From: CAYJPA01 sp964371945
GTDB taxonomy: Bacteria; Chloroflexota; Chloroflexia; Thermomicrobiales; UBA6265
DNA length: 64,000 nt
Reading direction: 5' to 3'
NCBI GenBank assembly: GCA_964371945.1
Contig: CAYJPA010000005.1
Coordinates: 1 to 64,000 of the forward strand
Position numbers and translations under genes: made by a program. Every line of letters starts with the position of its first letter. The stretch's first letter is position 1. This document shows positions 17,425 to 26,251 of this stretch, one piece after another. The notes below the pieces were generated by a model that saw only the letters and a program-made list of their open reading frames with translations, searched no databases and was not told the DNA's origin.

Positions 17425-18747
17425 ATGATCGACCGCAAACTCACTCGGCGCGACACGCTCAAAATCGGTGGCGCTGCCGCCGGCGCCGCGTTACTGCCCA
17501 CGGAAAGGGCCGCGCGGGCGCAAGAGGTTACGCTCACTTTCTGGAGCGGCACCTACACGTTCCAGGATCCGAACGACAAATCTAAGGACAAGAGCGAGTT
17601 CTATATCTACCAGGCGATCGATCGCTTTCAGACCGCCAACCCGGGCATCAAGATCGAAATCGAGAATCTGGCGACCGATCCCACCATGTTCGTGAAATAC
17701 CGCACCGCAAGTGTCGCCAAGAATGGCCCCGATATCGCGTCAATGTGGTCTGGCACCTATTTTCTGGCCCTGAAGGACTTCATCGAGCCCTTGGCGCCTT
17801 ATTTCACCGCCGAGGAGAAAACCCGGATTCTCGGTTGGGAAGCCGTGGTCGAGAACTTCGATCCGAACAGCCCCGACATTTTTGGCGTACCGTCTGGATC
17901 GGACGGCACCGTCTGCTTCTTCTACAACAAAGAGTTGATGACCGCGGCAGGGGCCGACCCGGCCGCGAGCTGGCCCCAGGACTTCGAGGGCTTCGTCGCT
18001 GTTCTTGAACAAATCAAGGCAACCGGCAAGACCCCGATGGGATTGGAGAGTTACGGCTATCTCTGGCACATCTTGATCTACTGGATCGCGCAAACGGTTG
18101 GTGGCTCCGCCGGAATCGGCGAGCTCGCGACCGGCGCGCGCAAGTTCAACGACCCCGCGCTTGCCGAGATCGTGACGAAGTGGCAGACGCTGACAGCCTA
18201 CACGGCCGAGGGCGCCGAGACGATGGCCGGCACGGATGCCGAACAATTGCTGTTCAATAACGAATCGGTTCTGACGACCGGCGGGATCTGGATCGCCAAC
18301 GACGCGCTACCGTCGATGGGCGAAAATCTCGGCATGGTGAAGATTCCGAACTTCAGCGCGTCAGCTCCAATCGTGAACGGCGGCATCGGTGGACCCGGCC
18401 ACGCGCTGTTCGTGGCCAACTATTCCGAACACAAAGATGAGGCGGTGGCCTTCATCAAGTTCCTGATGAGCCCCGAGGAGCAGGTATTCAAAGCCCAGTC
18501 CGGTCAAAGCACACTGCTCAACGTCACCGACGTCGACGGCACACAGTATTACGTCAACGATTTTCAGAAGACTCAGCAAACGTGGGCTAACGAGCCGAGC
18601 ACGATCTTCTGGCCGGACAACACATTTCCGGCCGATCTGACGACCGAGATCAACGCCCAGGGACAACTCGTCTGGACGGGTCAGATCTCAGCGGAAGAAT
18701 TCCTCACGGCGTTGGATAACAAACGTGACGAGCTACTCGGCGGTTAG
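17425..18747 (+). CDS. Sugar ABC transporter solute-binding protein, Tat-type signal
   Basis: This 440-residue family 1 solute-binding protein has an N-terminus (KLTRRDTLKIGGAAAGAALLP) that is a twin-arginine signal; there is no lipobox Cys, so release or anchoring by other means is implied. The mature part begins near QEVTLTFWSG, a typical MalE/UgpB start, and the family repeats WTGTYF-like, FGVPSG and GPGHALFVA-like segments are visible. An AGGGAG site precedes the ATG at 17425. It should deliver a sugar or oligosaccharide to the two permeases downstream. The substrate may be a glycoside, given the GH4 gene in the same operon. Confidence 0.9.
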   Translation: MIDRKLTRRDTLKIGGAAAGAALLPTERAARAQEVTLTFWSGTYTFQDPNDKSKDKSEFYIYQAIDRFQTANPGIKIEIENLATDPTMFVKYRTASVAKNGPDIASMWSGTYFLALKDFIEPLAPYFTAEEKTRILGWEAVVENFDPNSPDIFGVPSGSDGTVCFFYNKELMTAAGADPAASWPQDFEGFVAVLEQIKATGKTPMGLESYGYLWHILIYWIAQTVGGSAGIGELATGARKFNDPALAEIVTKWQTLTAYTAEGAETMAGTDAEQLLFNNESVLTTGGIWIANDALPSMGENLGMVKIPNFSASAPIVNGGIGGPGHALFVANYSEHKDEAVAFIKFLMSPEEQVFKAQSGQSTLLNVTDVDGTQYYVNDFQKTQQTWANEPSTIFWPDNTFPADLTTEINAQGQLVWTGQISAEEFLTALDNKRDELLGG

Positions 18748-18779
18748 CGAGAGCGATTGCGATCCGGCGGACGTGGGCG

Positions 18780-19730
18780 ATGGCATCAAGCCACGATTCA
18801 GCGTTGAGCACGGGAGCGAGCGAGCCCGCTCCCGTGCTTACGCGTCCACAGCCCCGGATTTCGCTTCGCCGTAGGGAGCAGATCACCGGTTTATTCTCGA
18901 TCTTGCCCGCGTTTCTCCTTGTGGGGGTGGTGGTTTGGTGGCCGATCTCCCGCTCGTTTCGTTACAGCGTCACCGATTGGAACGGCGCATCGGCGAATTG
19001 GATCGGCCTCGACAACTTTCGCAACATCATCCAGCGGGGTGAGCTCTGGACGCCACTCAAGGTGAATTTGATCTTCTTCACCTCGATCCCTGGAATTCTC
19101 CTGATCAGTCTGGTCGTTTCCGTATTGTTGTTCGATGAGACGCCGGGTTGGAAATTCTTCCGCTCGGTCTATTACATCCCTACAATTCTCTCGACCGCGA
19201 TCGTCGGTATGATGATGAAGCTCATGTTCGCGCCTCGCGGACCGGTCAACAAACTGATCGACGCCGCGGGATTTGAAGGTCTCAGCCGGAACTGGCTTGG
19301 TACGACCGAAACCGCGTTTATGGTTCTGATTTTCATCTTCTACTGGCAGACCCTTGGCCAGGGCGTGCTCATTTTCCTGTCGGGACTGGCCGGCATCTCC
19401 ACCGATTTGATCGAAGCCGCGAGGCTCGATGGCGCGAACTGGTGGCAGCGGCTGACGCAGATTCTGATTCCGCTATTGATGCCCACAATCGGCTTCTTTT
19501 TCATCTTCAACGCGGTCTATTGCTTCGTTGGACTCTTCGGTCTGGTCTACACGGTGACCAACGGTGGTCCAGGTTTCTCAACAACCCCGATTGATCTTCT
19601 GATCTACCGCAAAGCGTTTGAAAGCGGCGCCCTAGGTTATGCCTCGGCTCTCTCGGTCTTGCTCTTTGTTATCGTCTTGACCATTTCCGCCATCCAGTTG
19701 CGCTTTTTCGATCGCCGGAGCGTGGAGTAG
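18780..19730 (+). CDS. Sugar ABC transporter permease (MalF/UgpA-type)
   Basis: This 316-residue inner-membrane protein has about six hydrophobic segments, the first at about 40-60 (GLFSILPAFLLVGVVVWWPI). The EAA loop IEAARLDGANWWQRLTQILIPLL near residue 220 is the contact point for the ATPase. It pairs with the following permease. No ATPase gene is in this operon; many CUT1 systems use a shared MsmK/MalK-type ATPase encoded elsewhere. Confidence 0.92.
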   Translation: MASSHDSALSTGASEPAPVLTRPQPRISLRRREQITGLFSILPAFLLVGVVVWWPISRSFRYSVTDWNGASANWIGLDNFRNIIQRGELWTPLKVNLIFFTSIPGILLISLVVSVLLFDETPGWKFFRSVYYIPTILSTAIVGMMMKLMFAPRGPVNKLIDAAGFEGLSRNWLGTTETAFMVLIFIFYWQTLGQGVLIFLSGLAGISTDLIEAARLDGANWWQRLTQILIPLLMPTIGFFFIFNAVYCFVGLFGLVYTVTNGGPGFSTTPIDLLIYRKAFESGALGYASALSVLLFVIVLTISAIQLRFFDRRSVE

Positions 19731-19738
19731 GTGGCCGG

Positions 19739-20575
19739 ATGAGGATACAGCCGGTCTGGGCGGCGGTTCGATGGATTGTCTTCGCGTTTCTGCTCCTGAT
19801 CGCCACGATCGCGCTCTATCCACTGGCATTCATGGCGCTCAGCAGCATCAAAACCGCGAACCAGTACATCAAGGATCCGATCGGAATCCCGAAGAGCTGG
19901 TCGTATTTCGAAAACTACCGGGCGATGTTCAAGGAATTTGGCATCCATCACTACTTCTGGAATACGTTCGTCTGCATTATCGGCGCATCGGCGCTGACCT
20001 TTTCGGTAGCGATTCCGGCATCGTTCGCATTCGCCAAACTGCGCTTTCCGCTCCGCGATCCGATGCGAATGGCGATGATTGCCACACTCATCGTTCCGCC
20101 GATCACCTTCATCGTGCCTAGTTACGTCTTCATGGCAAAATTCGATCTAATCAGCTCATACCGGGTCGTGATCTTGCTCTGGTCGGCCACGACCGTCCCG
20201 AGCAATGTCTTCCTGCTGAGCTCGCTGATGCGCGGCATCCCCAATGACATCCTGGAGGCCGCGCGGATCGACGGCGCGGGATACTGGGAAACCTTGCGAC
20301 GCGCCGTCATTCCGCTCTCCGCACCCGGGATCGTGACGGTTTCGATTTTCAACGTAACCACCTGGTGGAACGATCTGCTGATCCCGCTCATCTTTGTGCA
20401 AACGAATGACAAGGCGATGGTCACGGTTGGGGTCTCGATGGTGGTCGGACGCTTCAGCACAGACGTCCCGCTTCTTATCACGGGGCTTCTGCTTTCCTGC
20501 TTGCCGCCGCTCTTCGTGTACTTGCTGCTGCAGGGCACAATCCGTCGCGGTTTGGTTATCGGCGCGCTTCGCTGA
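19739..20575 (+). CDS. Sugar ABC transporter permease (MalG/UgpE-type)
   Basis: This 278-residue permease has six predicted helices and the EAA loop LEAARIDGAGYWETLRRAVIPLS at about 180-200. Its N-terminal helix (WAAVRWIVFAFLLLIATIALYPLAFMALSS) and the TANQYIKDP segment after it are typical of the MalG branch. It starts eight bases after the previous stop and is followed by the glycosidase gene 30 bases on. It forms the transmembrane channel with the upstream permease. Confidence 0.92.
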   Translation: MRIQPVWAAVRWIVFAFLLLIATIALYPLAFMALSSIKTANQYIKDPIGIPKSWSYFENYRAMFKEFGIHHYFWNTFVCIIGASALTFSVAIPASFAFAKLRFPLRDPMRMAMIATLIVPPITFIVPSYVFMAKFDLISSYRVVILLWSATTVPSNVFLLSSLMRGIPNDILEAARIDGAGYWETLRRAVIPLSAPGIVTVSIFNVTTWWNDLLIPLIFVQTNDKAMVTVGVSMVVGRFSTDVPLLITGLLLSCLPPLFVYLLLQGTIRRGLVIGALR

Positions 20576-20605
20576 TTGCGCTCGCGTCGCTAAAGGAGAT
20601 CTCAG

Positions 20606-21955
20606 TTGGGAGCCCAAATCACGATCATTGGCGCCGGCAGCGCCGTTTTTTCACTCAGCTTGATCCGGGATCTTTGTTTGACCCCGAGCTTGAGCGGCAG
20701 CACGGTCACGCTGATGGACATCGATGCCGACCGGCTCGAGAGCATCGATCTTCTCTGCACCCGATATGCGAGCGAAATGGGCATCGATATCCGGACGCGA
20801 ACAACGATCGACCGCCGAGACGCGCTCAGAGGCGCCGATTTCGTCGTGAACACCGCGCTTGTCGGCAACTACGACCTGTTGCGCAAAGGTTGGGCAATTG
20901 CGCAGAATCACGGGTATCGCTTCGGCGGAAGCCTGCACGTGATGCACGACGAAGCCTTCTGGATCAACTTCGCGCAAATGAGATTCTTCGAAGATGTGCT
21001 GCAGGATGTGCTCGAGATTTGTCCGGACGCATGGTATCTCCAGGTCGCGAACCCCGTGCTCGCGGGAATGACCTACTTTTCGCGGAGTTTTCCGAACGCG
21101 AAAATGGTTGGGCTCTGCCACGGTTACGCCGGCGTTTATGAGATCGCGGATGCGCTCGGGTTGGATCGCGACAAACTGACGTTTGAAATTCCGGGCGTCA
21201 ATCACACGGTCTTCTTGACCCACTGTTATCACGACGGCCAGGACGTTTTCCCAATGCTCGACAAGTGGATTGCCGAAGAGGCGCCATCATACTGGGAATC
21301 GAGCCGCCCGAGCGACGATTTGGGCCCGGGGGCGGTGGATCTCTATCGTCGCTTCGGCGTCTTTCCGATTGGCGACACCTGTACCCCCGGTGGCGGCTCG
21401 TGGCCCTGGTGGTATCACACCGATGCGGCGACCGAGCTGCGCTGGAAAGAGGACCCGGCCGCATGGTGGGAGGGATACTTCGCCCGGGGATTGGAGAAGG
21501 TCGCGGAGATCAACCACGCCGCGCACGATCACTCCCGACCCGTTTCAGAGGTCTTCCCTCCAAAGCATTCCGGCGAGGTCATGGTGCCGATGATCGACTC
21601 GCTTGCGAACGACACCCAACGTGTGCTCATCGGCAACATCGCCAACCGTGGCGATTTCGTGCCCGGTGTTCCGCGCGACTTCGCGGTCGAGATCCCTCTC
21701 TTGGTGAGTAAACGCGGAATCGAAGGCATCCGCACGCTACCCCTGCCTGAAACAGTGATTTCACACATCATGCGAGACCGGGTCGCGACGGTGAATTTGG
21801 AGATCGAGGCATTCACGACCGGAAATAAGCAACGCCTCCTCGAATTGGTGCAGTTCGATCCATGGACCAGGTCGATTGACCAGGCGGCATCGATGTTGGA
21901 TGCCATTCTCGCGCTGCCGGAGAACGCGGCGATGGCGGCGCATTTCGCGGGATAG
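20606..21955 (+). CDS. Glycoside hydrolase family 4 (alpha-galactosidase/glucosidase-like)
   Basis: This 449-residue protein opens with a Rossmann NAD motif (ITIIGAGSAVFS, 4-15). It has the GH4 metal-site residues in VGLCHGYAG (Cys-His) and VNHTVFL (Asn-His). Family 4 enzymes use NAD+ and Mn2+ to cleave glycosides by oxidation, elimination and re-reduction. The usual GINH-x-W is PGVNHTVFL here, so it is not a close copy of the characterised 6-phospho or MelA enzymes. It starts at TTG after AAAGGAG. It probably cleaves the sugar imported by the same operon. Confidence 0.88.
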   Translation: MGAQITIIGAGSAVFSLSLIRDLCLTPSLSGSTVTLMDIDADRLESIDLLCTRYASEMGIDIRTRTTIDRRDALRGADFVVNTALVGNYDLLRKGWAIAQNHGYRFGGSLHVMHDEAFWINFAQMRFFEDVLQDVLEICPDAWYLQVANPVLAGMTYFSRSFPNAKMVGLCHGYAGVYEIADALGLDRDKLTFEIPGVNHTVFLTHCYHDGQDVFPMLDKWIAEEAPSYWESSRPSDDLGPGAVDLYRRFGVFPIGDTCTPGGGSWPWWYHTDAATELRWKEDPAAWWEGYFARGLEKVAEINHAAHDHSRPVSEVFPPKHSGEVMVPMIDSLANDTQRVLIGNIANRGDFVPGVPRDFAVEIPLLVSKRGIEGIRTLPLPETVISHIMRDRVATVNLEIEAFTTGNKQRLLELVQFDPWTRSIDQAASMLDAILALPENAAMAAHFAG

Positions 21956-21965
21956 GAAAGAGACG

Positions 21966-22733
21966 ATGCAAAGACTTTCCGGAAAGGTCGCCATTATCAC
22001 AGGCGCGGCTTCAGGGATCGGCGCGGGCACGGCGGAGCTCTTCGCGGAAGAAGGCGCACGGCTCGTTCTGGTTGACCGCGACCAGGAGGCGCTCCAATCG
22101 ATCAGAGCCAGTTTGAAATCAATCACTTCGGGCGTCCAGACCGTGGTCGGTGATGTCGCCGTTCGTGAAACCGCCGAACGCGCCGTCTCGGCCGCAACCA
22201 ATGAATTCGGTCAACTCGACATCCTCTTCAACAACGCCGGGGTCATGACCCATGGCGACTTCCAAGAAACCGACGAGCCCGCATGGGACAACGTGCTCAA
22301 CATCAATCTGCGCGGCATCTACCTCTTTTGCCATGCGGCGATACCCGAAATGCTCAAACGCGGACGGGGATCGATCGTGAATACCTCGTCCGTGATGGCC
22401 ACACTCACAGAACCGGGATACGAGGCCTACACGACCTCCAAGGCGGGAATCATCGGATTAACTAAGGCGCTCGCGGTCTCATACGCGGAGCAAGGGATCC
22501 GGGCGAACTGCATTTGCCCAGGCTGGGTCGACACGCCGATGAATCGGAGTCTGGCCGAAGAGGTGGGCGGGATGGACAAGTTGATCCCGATCATCAAGCG
22601 GCAACAACCGATGCCGAGAATGATCTCGACCCGTGAGATCGGCTACGCGGTACTCTTCTTGGCATCGGACGAAGCAAGCGCGATCACCGGCGCAGCGCTG
22701 TATGTGGATGGCGCCGCCTCCTCGGCGATTTGA
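21966..22733 (+). CDS. Short-chain dehydrogenase/reductase
   Basis: This is a 255-residue classical SDR. It has cofactor loop TGAASGIG (about 12-19), structural NNAG (about 86-89), catalytic Ser in NTSSVM and YxxxK in YEAYTTSKAG, with the PGWVDTPM tail. It starts at the ATG at 21966 after a GGAAAGAG site, ten bases past the glycosidase stop. An in-frame extension upstream overlaps that gene and was rejected. Its place as last gene of the sugar operon suggests oxidation or reduction of the released sugar. Confidence 0.9.
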   Translation: MQRLSGKVAIITGAASGIGAGTAELFAEEGARLVLVDRDQEALQSIRASLKSITSGVQTVVGDVAVRETAERAVSAATNEFGQLDILFNNAGVMTHGDFQETDEPAWDNVLNINLRGIYLFCHAAIPEMLKRGRGSIVNTSSVMATLTEPGYEAYTTSKAGIIGLTKALAVSYAEQGIRANCICPGWVDTPMNRSLAEEVGGMDKLIPIIKRQQPMPRMISTREIGYAVLFLASDEASAITGAALYVDGAASSAI

Positions 22734-22878
22734 GTCGATTGTTCAGGCAACCAGAGACGACGCCCTCACGAGGAGATGTTTCGACAAGCTCAACATGACG
22801 GTTAGGCTCAGCGCCGCCCTGTATCATCGCTTTATCATCTCACCGTCTTACCGCCTCACCCCCTGACCGTCTCGTCGA

Positions 22879-23454
22879 TTAGTCGTCCTCAGCGACCGGC
22901 ATCGTGGCACGATATGCGCGGGTCAGGCCGGCGTAGCGATCTGCCCCGAGGTGATGCAGGAGCTGCCCCGCGTCGGTCGTCACGTCCCAGATCGCGTTGA
23001 ACGCCTCTTCGTCGGCGGTGACGGCCAACACCCGGCCGATGAAGAGATCGTGATCGCCGATCGAGAAGCGGTCGAGCACGCCGCATTCAATATGCGCGAC
23101 ACATTCCGCAACCAGCGGCGCCTCGATCTCCAGGGCATCCGCCGGCGTCAGCTTGGACGCCTCGAATTTGTCCCCCTCGCGGCCGCTCTTCATTCCGCAA
23201 TAGTGGGCGGCGGAGATCAGATCGGTGTTTGGAATGTTGATCGCGAACACATCCGTTTTCATCACGAACTCGTGCGTGAGTCGCGATGGCTGAATCGCGA
23301 CGCCCACCAGCGTCGGACCCAGGCTGATCGGTGACAGCCAGGCCGCCGTCATCACATTAGGCTGGTCGCGATAGAGTGTCGAGATCAACGCCACCGGACC
23401 CGGCGCGATCAGCCTGAGTGCGTCCCGAATCTCGACCTGCTTCTTCTCAGCCAT
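22879..23454 (-). CDS. Flavin reductase-like domain protein
   Basis: This 191-residue protein of the flavin reductase/DIM6 family (split-barrel FMN fold) has APGPVALISTLYRDQPNVMTAAWLSPIS near the N-terminus, VFAINIP in the middle and a C-terminal HLGADRYAGL segment. These proteins bind FMN and may supply reduced flavin or act on small ligands. A GGAG site is seven bases before the ATG. It converges with the SDR operon across about 145 bases in which no clear hairpin was seen. Confidence 0.85.
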   Translation of the reverse strand: MAEKKQVEIRDALRLIAPGPVALISTLYRDQPNVMTAAWLSPISLGPTLVGVAIQPSRLTHEFVMKTDVFAINIPNTDLISAAHYCGMKSGREGDKFEASKLTPADALEIEAPLVAECVAHIECGVLDRFSIGDHDLFIGRVLAVTADEEAFNAIWDVTTDAGQLLHHLGADRYAGLTRAYRATMPVAEDD

Positions 23455-23487
23455 TCCATAGCTCCGTGGGTAACTCCGCGCTCGTTG

Positions 23488-24612
23488 TCAGCCTATCGAA
23501 AGCACTTCACGATAAACGTCGAGCGTTTGTTCCGCGGTTCGCCGCCACGAGAATTCGGCCGCGCGCTTCAGTCCACGCGTGCGTAGCTCCGCTGCCAAAG
23601 TCGGACTCTCGAGCACGCTCTGTATCGCCCCGACAACTGAATCGATGTCCAGGTTCGTCAGGAGTCCCCCGTCGCCGACGATCTCTGGAAAGCTCGACGT
23701 GTTCGAGGCAATCGTGGGAACGCCGCATGCCATCGCCTCGAGCGCGGTCAGGCCGAAACCCTCATGCGACGAAGGTGTGACGTACAAGTCGGCGCCTTGA
23801 CAGAGCGCGACTTTGTCCTCTTCGCTGACGCGACCTGTCAGGATCACATCGCTCTCGACTCCATACTGCCTGATGATCGGATCGAGTGGCGGGAATACCG
23901 CCGGGTTGTCACTGTGCGGCGCTCCGGCAATTACAAGCTGGACGTGTTCCTCAAGCATCGGACGCAGTCGCGCGAACGCTACTATCAGAAGCGGCAGGTT
24001 CTTGCGAACATCGAATCCACCAACATTAAAAATGTAGCGGCCCACGATCCCGAAGCGTCGAAGCGTTGAGTCGATCTGTGTCCGATCGGTAGGCGATCGA
24101 AAAGAAGAATCGGCCGCTTCGTGGGTGACCCTGATGCGATCTCGCGGAATACCCAATTCGCTTGAGATTTCGCCGGCCGCGGAAGTGGACGGTGCAATGA
24201 TGAGATCAGCGTTGCGAACCGTTCTCCGCATTACGGCCAAGTGCAGCCGCATCGCGGTGGAAGCACGGTAGACCGGCAGGAGGAAGGGAATCACGTCGTG
24301 AATGGTAATAACCATCGGAGCCGACGGACGCAGCGGCGCGGCAAATGAGGGGATATGCAGTAGCTCGGGGTTCAGGGCCCGGGCGGCCCGGGCAAAGCCA
24401 ACAAGCTCCCAGTACGCTCGCTGCACGCGCCGGTCGGAAAACAGCCGTCGCGATCTTGCAAGGCTCCGGTGTGTGTGATCCCAACTGGGCTCAATCACGG
24501 CGAGCTCGAGTGCCGGATCGAGCGAGCGGAGTGCGGGTATCAAGTTCTTAGCGTAACCACCGATTCCAGATGACGGCAACCGGTTGAATTCTCCGTCAAA
24601 TGCCACTCGCAT
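23488..24612 (-). CDS. Glycosyltransferase family 4 (GT-B)
   Basis: This 374-residue retaining GT-B enzyme has an N-terminal acceptor domain with SSGIGGYAKNL and a C-terminal donor domain with FNVGGFDVRKNLPLL and the E-x7-E region EGFGLTALEAMACGVPTIAS. It transfers a sugar from a nucleotide-sugar donor to a glycan or lipid acceptor, probably during surface polysaccharide assembly. It follows the flavin reductase region on the minus strand and is divergent from trxA. Donor and acceptor cannot be read. Confidence 0.9.
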   Translation of the reverse strand: MRVAFDGEFNRLPSSGIGGYAKNLIPALRSLDPALELAVIEPSWDHTHRSLARSRRLFSDRRVQRAYWELVGFARAARALNPELLHIPSFAAPLRPSAPMVITIHDVIPFLLPVYRASTAMRLHLAVMRRTVRNADLIIAPSTSAAGEISSELGIPRDRIRVTHEAADSSFRSPTDRTQIDSTLRRFGIVGRYIFNVGGFDVRKNLPLLIVAFARLRPMLEEHVQLVIAGAPHSDNPAVFPPLDPIIRQYGVESDVILTGRVSEEDKVALCQGADLYVTPSSHEGFGLTALEAMACGVPTIASNTSSFPEIVGDGGLLTNLDIDSVVGAIQSVLESPTLAAELRTRGLKRAAEFSWRRTAEQTLDVYREVLSIG

Positions 24613-24765
24613 GGTCAGAGCTCAGCGACGGGTTTGAGCTCGATCGAACATGCCGGAAAATGGGTGCGACCGCCGATGCTCATGCAGGGTAGTATACGGG
24701 CTGCAATCGACCGTTCAGATCGCAACGATCCAACGACTTCACCGCTTTCAGGACCTTGACGCCAA

Positions 24766-24774
24766 TGCTATACT
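24766..24774 (+). promoter_or_regulatory. Extended -10 promoter of trxA (TGCTATACT)
   Basis: A TGn extension directly precedes TATACT. The -35 region is poor, as is usual for extended -10 promoters. A GTGAC-N7-GTCAC inverted repeat at 24782-24798 lies between the promoter and the ribosome site. Confidence 0.55.
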
Positions 24775-24820
24775 TTTTGAAGTGACCTAGAGTGTCACCA
24801 ACGAACTAAAGGAGAACTAC

Positions 24821-25162
24821 GTGGCGAAGCCGATTGAAGTAACTGACGGAACATTTGAGACTGAAGTCATCAAGTCCGATAAGACGGTTTTGGTGGATTT
24901 CTGGGCCCCCTGGTGCGGTCCCTGCCGGGCGGTTGGGCCGATCCTGGCCGAGATCGCAAACGAGCAGGAAGCCGGGCTTAAAGTCGTCAAAGTCAATGTG
25001 GACGATAACCAGCAGTACGCATTCAAGCTTGGAATCATGACCGTTCCGACGATGGTCGTCTTCAAGGACGGACAGCCGGTGGACAAAATCGTCGGCGCAA
25101 TGCCGAAGCGGAGTATCATGTCGCGGGTCCAGCCCCACATGGCGGTCGCCGAAACAGTCTAG
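24821..25162 (+). CDS. trxA: Thioredoxin
   Basis: This 113-residue thioredoxin has the active site WCGPC in a DFWAPWCGPCRAV context and cis-Pro in TVPTMVVFKDG. Length and order are standard. The start is GTG at 24821 after AAAGGAGA. It reduces protein disulfides in the cytoplasm. It stands alone, with its own promoter and an intrinsic terminator after it. Confidence 0.95.
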   Translation: MAKPIEVTDGTFETEVIKSDKTVLVDFWAPWCGPCRAVGPILAEIANEQEAGLKVVKVNVDDNQQYAFKLGIMTVPTMVVFKDGQPVDKIVGAMPKRSIMSRVQPHMAVAETV

Positions 25163-25180
25163 GTACCATACCCAATCTCA

Positions 25181-25224
25181 AAACCCGCACCGGGCGCGAT
25201 TGTCGCATCGGTGCGGTTTTGTTT
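25181..25224 (+). terminator. Intrinsic terminator after trxA
   Basis: AAACCCGCACC at 25181-25191 pairs with GGTGCGGTTTT at 25210-25220 with one mismatch and runs into a T-rich tail. It lies 18 bases after the thioredoxin stop. Confidence 0.75.
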
Positions 25225-25348
25225 GTCCCACTCGATCTGGCCAGAGCAATGGTCGATTATCATGGGGTTGTTCTGCACCATCGGAGTTCACAATGGCTCG
25301 CGCCGCGACGCCTAGATTCCGGCCGAGGCGGAAAGGTTCGAGGTACCA

Positions 25349-26251
25349 GTGGCCGACGATACGTTGCTTCCAAGTTGGGCTCTCGGCGCGAGCCCATCAC
25401 TTCCTGACTATCCAAAAGGCAAACTCTCGCTCAGTTCCACCGTACTTGCCATTGTGCCCCATTTCCGCTGCGAGCCCTGGCTGGTCGATTGTCTCGATTC
25501 GCTTGTACGACAGTCTCATCCACTCGACGGGATCGTCGTCATCGACGACGCGTCGGGCGAGCCGCCGGTCGAGATCGTTAAACAGTTTCGGCAGGTGACG
25601 TTACTGACTTCGACTGAGAATTCGGGACCGTATCGACTCTCTCAGGAAGTCATCGAAGCCACCTCATACGATGCCTATTTCTTCCAGGATGCCGACGATT
25701 GGTCCATGCCGCTGCGACTCGAACTTCTTCTTCGGGAAGCATCTCGGAGCGGAGCCGAAATGGCGGGATGCCAGGGGCACCGGTTTATCGGCATCGAAGG
25801 GGAAGTCGTGCCGCTGACCTTCCCATTGGACGTCAATGCCGCACTCGCGGTCAATCCAGGCAGGCACGCCATCATGCATCCAAGCACGATTGTCAGCCGA
25901 GAGCTCATCGATCGGGCAGGCGGTTATGCAAAGGGCCTCCGGTTTGGTGGCGACACGGAATTTGAGCACAGAGCCACACATGTCGGACGAATCGTCAATA
26001 TCCCTCAATTTGCCTATGTGGTCCGCAATCGGCAGAATTCATTGACATCCAGTCCGGATACCGGTCTCGATTCTCCGCTCCGAAAGGAGCAACGCCGGGT
26101 CGAGGCCGAACGGGCGATTGCCAATGCGGCCCAGGTCGCGGCGGGGGAATCGCCGGACTTGCGGCCCCTTGCCACTGCGCCACCGCTTCCGCTTGAATAC
26201 GTCCTGGGACCAAGACTCAAGGGAAGGAATGGAGTCGAGTGGCCGGCTTGA
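25349..26251 (+). CDS. Glycosyltransferase family 2 (GT-A)
   Basis: This 300-residue GT-A protein starts at GTG. It has an N-terminal STVLAIVPHFRCEPWLVDCL segment, a VVIDDASG motif and the metal-binding DADDW at about 113-117. An MHPSTIVSRELIDRAGGY stretch is typical of family 2 acceptor loops. It is the first gene of a tightly packed six-gene operon ending at 33236, and its stop overlaps the sulfotransferase start by 13 bases. It likely adds a sugar to the surface glycan built by this region. Confidence 0.88.
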   Translation: MADDTLLPSWALGASPSLPDYPKGKLSLSSTVLAIVPHFRCEPWLVDCLDSLVRQSHPLDGIVVIDDASGEPPVEIVKQFRQVTLLTSTENSGPYRLSQEVIEATSYDAYFFQDADDWSMPLRLELLLREASRSGAEMAGCQGHRFIGIEGEVVPLTFPLDVNAALAVNPGRHAIMHPSTIVSRELIDRAGGYAKGLRFGGDTEFEHRATHVGRIVNIPQFAYVVRNRQNSLTSSPDTGLDSPLRKEQRRVEAERAIANAAQVAAGESPDLRPLATAPPLPLEYVLGPRLKGRNGVEWPA

